This document shows, in pieces, positions 4,571 to 8,092 of a stretch of 8,092 nucleotides of DNA. The notes below the pieces were generated by a model. It made no database searches. It saw nothing but the letters and a program-made list of their open reading frames with translations, and had not been told where the DNA came from. Each line of letters starts with the position of its first letter. Within the stretch, counting starts at the first letter, position 1. The position numbers and the translations under genes were made by a program. This stretch comes from Candidatus Alloscillospira gallinarum (GTDB lineage Bacteria; Bacillota; Clostridia; Oscillospirales; Oscillospiraceae), in the NCBI GenBank assembly GCA_904420055.1, contig CAJFTV010000120.1, forward strand, positions 1 through 8,092, written 5' to 3'.

Positions 4571-6520
4571 ATGTTGCATAGTGTTAAGCCTGTATCTCTC
4601 ACAAAGAGATTAATATGTGTGCTTCTGGTGCTGGCACTAATGGCGGTGATGTTTCCGCTTTTGGGCGCGGCTTATGAGGAAAAAACGGGATACATTGCAT
4701 CTGACGCAACGCCATATGTAAATGTGCGCAAAGGTCCAGGCACCAGTTATGATTATGCTGGTAGTATTTATCCAAACGAGAGCCTGACAATTATCGGCGA
4801 AGATAAAGCCTCCGACGGATACACATGGTACAACATTACATATTCCGGCGGTACCGGCTGGGTTCGCAGTGACTATGTAATTGTAAATTATGATTACGAA
4901 ACTGACCCGGCTTTCGAAGCATACCTCGATGAACAGGGCTTTCCGGAGTCGTACAAGGACGGCCTGCGCCAGCTCCATGCACAGTACCCGAACTGGGTGT
5001 TTAAGGCAATGCACGTCAACTATACGTGGGACGAGTCTGTTGCCGGAGAGAGTATTTTAGGACACAGCCTTGTGGAAAACTACATGCCCTCCTCTTGGAA
5101 ATCCACCGCTCCTGGCGCATATAACTGGGATACCGGCGAATACATAATTGTTGACGGCGGCAGATGGGTAAATGCCTCCAGGGAAATAATTGAGTATTAC
5201 ATGGATCCCAGAAATTTTCTCAACTCTAATGGAGTATTTCAGTTTTTGGAACAGAGCTTTGACGGGAGTATACAGACTGTGGAGGGTGTCCGCTCCCTCA
5301 TATCCGGAACCTTTATGGACACCTCCTCCATCGACTATGCTCAGATAATTTATGACGCAGGAAAAAGCAGCGGAGTAAATCCCTATGTCCTCGCCACCAT
5401 GATAATAACTGAGCAGGGACGCACAGGGTCTGAAATGGTTTCCGGCACATATCCGGGATTTGCTGGTTATTATAATTTCTTTAACTTCGGTGCCTACGGC
5501 ACTACCGCCTCTCAAGTGCTTAATAACGGTCTTACTTACGCTAAAGAAAACGGTTGGGACACTCCCGAAAAGTCAATTAAAGGCGGGGCAAGTCAATATG
5601 CAGAAGGTTATGTTAATGATGGACAGACAACACTATACTTAAAACGCTTTAATGTTCAAGGTGACCCCCCCTTTCAGCACCAGTACATGACAAGTATTTA
5701 CGGGGCTGCCTCTGAGGGGTCAACGCTTGCATCGGAGTACACAGAAGATATTAGAAAATCAGCTCTCACATTCTACATACCCGTTTACAGTAACATGCCC
5801 GAAACCGCATGTCAGAAACCTACCGGTGACGGCTCTCCAGACAATAGACTCTCTTCCCTGTCAATAGATGGATACTCCCTCACACCAGCATTTTCAAACG
5901 ATCATAATACATATGACCTTGTTGTACCATCTAACGTGAACACAATTACCATAAGCGCCGATACCAAAAACTCAAAAGCGACGGTAATTGGAACAGGCAC
6001 TGTGTCACTAAGCGGTACACTCACGACCTGTGTTATAAAGGTCACTGCTGAAAATGGTGCTGTGCGTGAGTTTACTGTGAATATTGCCAGAGAATATGTA
6101 GACGATATTTTTACTAACACTTACAAGGTCTACGGTAGTTATATAAGAGGTATCCCACTGGGAACTGTTGCCAACACATTTGAGAAAAATCTTGTAAACT
6201 CTGGCTCCGCCTCGGTTATCGACAGCAATGGCAATCCCAAAGACGGCACTCTCGTCACAGGTGACAAGGTCGTAATCTATACCGCTGACGGTGAGAGCAC
6301 TTACGGCGTATATGATATTGTCATTATGGGCGATGTAAGTTCTGACGGTAATATAAACATTTCTGATATTATTAAAATCAAAAACAATATAATAAATGTT
6401 CTGACATTGACCGGCACGCAGGAGCTCGGAGCCGATGTAAACGGCAATTCCAGAGTGGATGTCGGTGATATCGTCAAAATCAAAAACTATATCATCGGTA
6501 TAGGCACAATAACTCAGTGA
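4571..6520 (+). CDS. Secreted SH3-glucosaminidase-like wall hydrolase with cadherin-like and dockerin domains
   Basis: 649 aa, predicted to cleave peptidoglycan glycan strands outside the cell. Order: signal peptide 1-34 (basic 1-13, hydrophobic 14-31, Ala-Ala site); bacterial SH3 at about 40-106 (VNVRKGPGTSYD at 50-61, GWVRSDYV at 96-103), probably a wall anchor; a conserved-looking N-module at about 119-245; glucosaminidase-like domain at about 256-385, with candidate catalytic Glu281 in TEQGRTG and YYNFFNFGAYG at 300-310; cadherin-like beta-sandwich at about 424-507 (LSSLSIDGYSLTPAF onset); a short beta module at about 512-585; dockerin 587-643 with two calcium loops, DVSSDGNINISD (588-599) and DVNGNSRVDVGD (622-633), each followed by DI-x-KIKN-x-II. 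No sortase motif or TM, so surface retention should rely on SH3 and dockerin. The stop lies 13 bp before the cohesin gene. The glucosaminidase assignment rests on motif resemblance; another wall-lytic specificity is possible. Confidence 0.88.
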   Translation: MLHSVKPVSLTKRLICVLLVLALMAVMFPLLGAAYEEKTGYIASDATPYVNVRKGPGTSYDYAGSIYPNESLTIIGEDKASDGYTWYNITYSGGTGWVRSDYVIVNYDYETDPAFEAYLDEQGFPESYKDGLRQLHAQYPNWVFKAMHVNYTWDESVAGESILGHSLVENYMPSSWKSTAPGAYNWDTGEYIIVDGGRWVNASREIIEYYMDPRNFLNSNGVFQFLEQSFDGSIQTVEGVRSLISGTFMDTSSIDYAQIIYDAGKSSGVNPYVLATMIITEQGRTGSEMVSGTYPGFAGYYNFFNFGAYGTTASQVLNNGLTYAKENGWDTPEKSIKGGASQYAEGYVNDGQTTLYLKRFNVQGDPPFQHQYMTSIYGAASEGSTLASEYTEDIRKSALTFYIPVYSNMPETACQKPTGDGSPDNRLSSLSIDGYSLTPAFSNDHNTYDLVVPSNVNTITISADTKNSKATVIGTGTVSLSGTLTTCVIKVTAENGAVREFTVNIAREYVDDIFTNTYKVYGSYIRGIPLGTVANTFEKNLVNSGSASVIDSNGNPKDGTLVTGDKVVIYTADGESTYGVYDIVIMGDVSSDGNINISDIIKIKNNIINVLTLTGTQELGADVNGNSRVDVGDIVKIKNYIIGIGTITQ

Positions 6521-6533
6521 GGTAACTTTACAT

Positions 6534-8092
6534 ATGAAAAAACAAGTCTCCCGTATTTTATCGGCAATTATCATATGCTGTACTTTCATATTGGCACTTT
6601 CCTTTACAGTGTTTGCTGACAGCTATCTCAGCGTGTCTGGCTCTTCTGGAACCGTAGGAGGTACCGTGAGTGTATCGTTGTCAATATCTGGTGATATCAG
6701 TGGGTATCAGGCTGTAATCACTTATGATTCATCTGCTATGGAGTTCTCTTCCGCCTCAGGCGGCGTCCAGCTTTCGGCAAATGGGGCCGGAGGCGCTGTC
6801 AGCATAGTTGATTACCAAAACGGCACAAATACCGGTCCAATGAGCTGCACCTTGGTATTTACCGCCAAAAAGGCCGGCACTTACACTGTTGGCGTATCAA
6901 ACTTTTTTGCTACTGACGGCAATGGAGATGGCGTTACTTCCTCAAGCGGTTCCGGCACTGTTACTATCTCGGCTCCGCCAACAGCTTCATCTGATGCAAA
7001 TTTGAGCAGCCTGTCCATAAGCCCCGGCAGCCTGTACCCTGCGTTCTCCGCCGGAACTACATATTACAGCGCTACAGTATCGGCCAGTACAACACGGCTC
7101 ACCGTGTCCGCCATACCCAATGATTCAGCCGCCAGTGTGTACGTATCAGGCGCCAGCAGCCTTTCCGTTGGGCAGAACAGCGTATATGTAACAGTTACAG
7201 CAGAAGACGGGACCCAGAAGACATATACCATAAATGTCACCCGCAACTCAGACACCACAAATGAGCCTGATGACCCGGATAATCCTGACGATACCGAAAA
7301 TCCCAACGACAACCAGGACATATACGTGACGGTAGGCGGCAACGCAATTATGAAGGTGTCTCCCACAATTGACCCGGCCATAGTTCCTTCGGGATTTGTT
7401 CTTATTGAGACACAGATTGACGGCAAGACGGTTCAGGCTCTAAGCTATGCTGACGACGCTCCCCTTGTTCTCTATCTTATAAGCGATGACGGGGCCATTC
7501 AGGGCTTCTACTTCTACAATGCGGAGACCGGCGACTGCACCCCAATGACGAGCATAAGCCAGCCGGCTTTTTCCTTTACCGCCCTTGACCAGAATTCCGC
7601 AACACCTCCCGTGGGGTATGTGCTGGGCACATTCACAATAGGCGATGTGACATATGCGGCATTCGTTCCAAACGGAGTTGAAAATCCTGACCACTGCCTC
7701 ATTTACGGCGTAAATTCCTCCGGTACAATCGGCTTTTATATTTACGACGCGCTGGACGGAACTTTCCAGAGATACCGCTTTGAGGACACCTCTCAGATAG
7801 TAATCCCGGAAAATGATGACACGGAAGAAAATGAGCCTGTGAATACAGATACAAACGAGAAACAAGACCTCACACCATCTGAAAAGCTATCTGCTCTCTT
7901 CTCCGACCCATTCACACGGTGGCTTATGATTGGCCTTGCCGCCCTTATAGTCGTCCTGCTGGTGCTTGCTATTGTGTTTATTGTTCTCTACCGCAAAAAA
8001 GCTGTGCTTGCAGAAGGCAGTAAGGAAGCGGCTTCATACAGCTCTGACGACCTCTATGAGCCGCCAACATTTGACACCACTGCTTTTGCCCC
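6534..8092 (+). CDS. Membrane-anchored cohesin-domain protein (C-terminus beyond right edge)
   Basis: Frame open for 519 codons to the window edge. Order: signal peptide 1-28 (MKKQ, hydrophobic 8-27, VFA cleavage site); cohesin domain at about 29-147 (repeated beta-strands, YQAVITYDSSAMEF core at about 60-73, Gly-rich turns, ending VTISAPP); cadherin-like beta-sandwich at about 154-237 (LSSLSISPGSLYPAF onset, VTAEDGTQKTYTINVTR end); acidic Asp/Pro/Asn linker at about 242-260; an unassigned beta-rich domain at about 261-420 with Tyr/Phe-rich ending (GFYIYDALDGTFQRY); acidic linker; one TM at 463-486; basic stop RKK and a cytoplasmic tail of at least 30 residues. The cohesin should bind a dockerin outside the membrane, most simply that of the preceding gene. 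ATG preceded by GAGGT (6519-6523), which overlaps the upstream stop, so translation is coupled. The cohesin call is from fold-level pattern and is strengthened by the adjacent dockerin. The type is unassigned. Confidence 0.85.
   Translation, partial: MKKQVSRILSAIIICCTFILALSFTVFADSYLSVSGSSGTVGGTVSVSLSISGDISGYQAVITYDSSAMEFSSASGGVQLSANGAGGAVSIVDYQNGTNTGPMSCTLVFTAKKAGTYTVGVSNFFATDGNGDGVTSSSGSGTVTISAPPTASSDANLSSLSISPGSLYPAFSAGTTYYSATVSASTTRLTVSAIPNDSAASVYVSGASSLSVGQNSVYVTVTAEDGTQKTYTINVTRNSDTTNEPDDPDNPDDTENPNDNQDIYVTVGGNAIMKVSPTIDPAIVPSGFVLIETQIDGKTVQALSYADDAPLVLYLISDDGAIQGFYFYNAETGDCTPMTSISQPAFSFTALDQNSATPPVGYVLGTFTIGDVTYAAFVPNGVENPDHCLIYGVNSSGTIGFYIYDALDGTFQRYRFEDTSQIVIPENDDTEENEPVNTDTNEKQDLTPSEKLSALFSDPFTRWLMIGLAALIVVLLVLAIVFIVLYRKKAVLAEGSKEAASYSSDDLYEPPTFDTTAFA

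Noticed and set aside
6008..6589. 193-codon minus-strand open frame opposite the dockerin region
   Set aside because: Antisense to a well-supported secreted protein and crossing into the cohesin gene; no ribosome binding site or protein-like pattern.
7440..7865. 141-codon minus-strand open frame opposite the cohesin gene
   Set aside because: Shadow of the cohesin-protein frame, which has a signal peptide, domains and TM in order.
4571..8092. Cellulosome gene cluster
   Set aside because: There is one cohesin and one dockerin, no carbohydrate-binding module or plant-cell-wall glycoside hydrolase, and the enzyme has SH3 and wall-hydrolase features.
1..8092. Mobile element, CRISPR array, tRNA or rRNA genes
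   Set aside because: No transposase, integrase, direct-repeat array, tRNA cloverleaf or conserved rRNA segments were seen on either strand.

Overview
The window looks like chromosomal DNA from a Gram-positive anaerobe of the class Clostridia, probably a gut-type Oscillospiraceae/Lachnospiraceae relative. This is inferred from strong GGAGG-type ribosome binding sites, near-consensus sigma-A promoters, a bacterial acyl-ACP thioesterase, a clostridial-style multidomain wall hydrolase with a dockerin, and a cohesin protein. No RNA genes, IS elements, CRISPR arrays or phage genes were seen.

Layout, left to right. (1) Minus strand, 1-1821: a GT4 glycosyltransferase followed by an overlapping PlsC-like acyltransferase that starts at TTG and runs off the left edge, probably a membrane-lipid or glycolipid module. 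(2) A 236-bp divergent intergenic region (1822-2057) with a perfect 19-bp palindrome. (3) Plus strand, 2058-3172: three small uncharacterised genes (a 75-aa soluble protein, a 100-aa two-TM zinc-ribbon protein, a 181-aa DUF6518-like membrane protein), closed by a very strong terminator at 3178-3217. (4) Minus strand, 3216-4373: acyl-ACP thioesterase followed by a Nudix hydrolase, driven by a perfect TTGACA/TATAAT promoter. (5) A divergent promoter region, then plus strand 4571-8092: a secreted SH3-glucosaminidase carrying a C-terminal dockerin, and 13 bp downstream a cohesin-bearing protein with a C-terminal membrane anchor that runs off the right edge.

The most interesting part is (5). A dockerin-tagged putative peptidoglycan hydrolase and a membrane-tethered cohesin sit in one translationally linked operon, with no carbohydrate-degrading enzyme in view. 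This suggests a small non-cellulosomal cohesin-dockerin system that docks a wall hydrolase on the cell's own membrane. The pairing is inferred from domain content and gene order and has not been shown.

Three gene boundaries here are easily missed. The acyltransferase (1-680) and the cohesin gene (6534-8092) are open at the window edges, and the first ATG of the thioesterase frame lies inside its own promoter -10 box.
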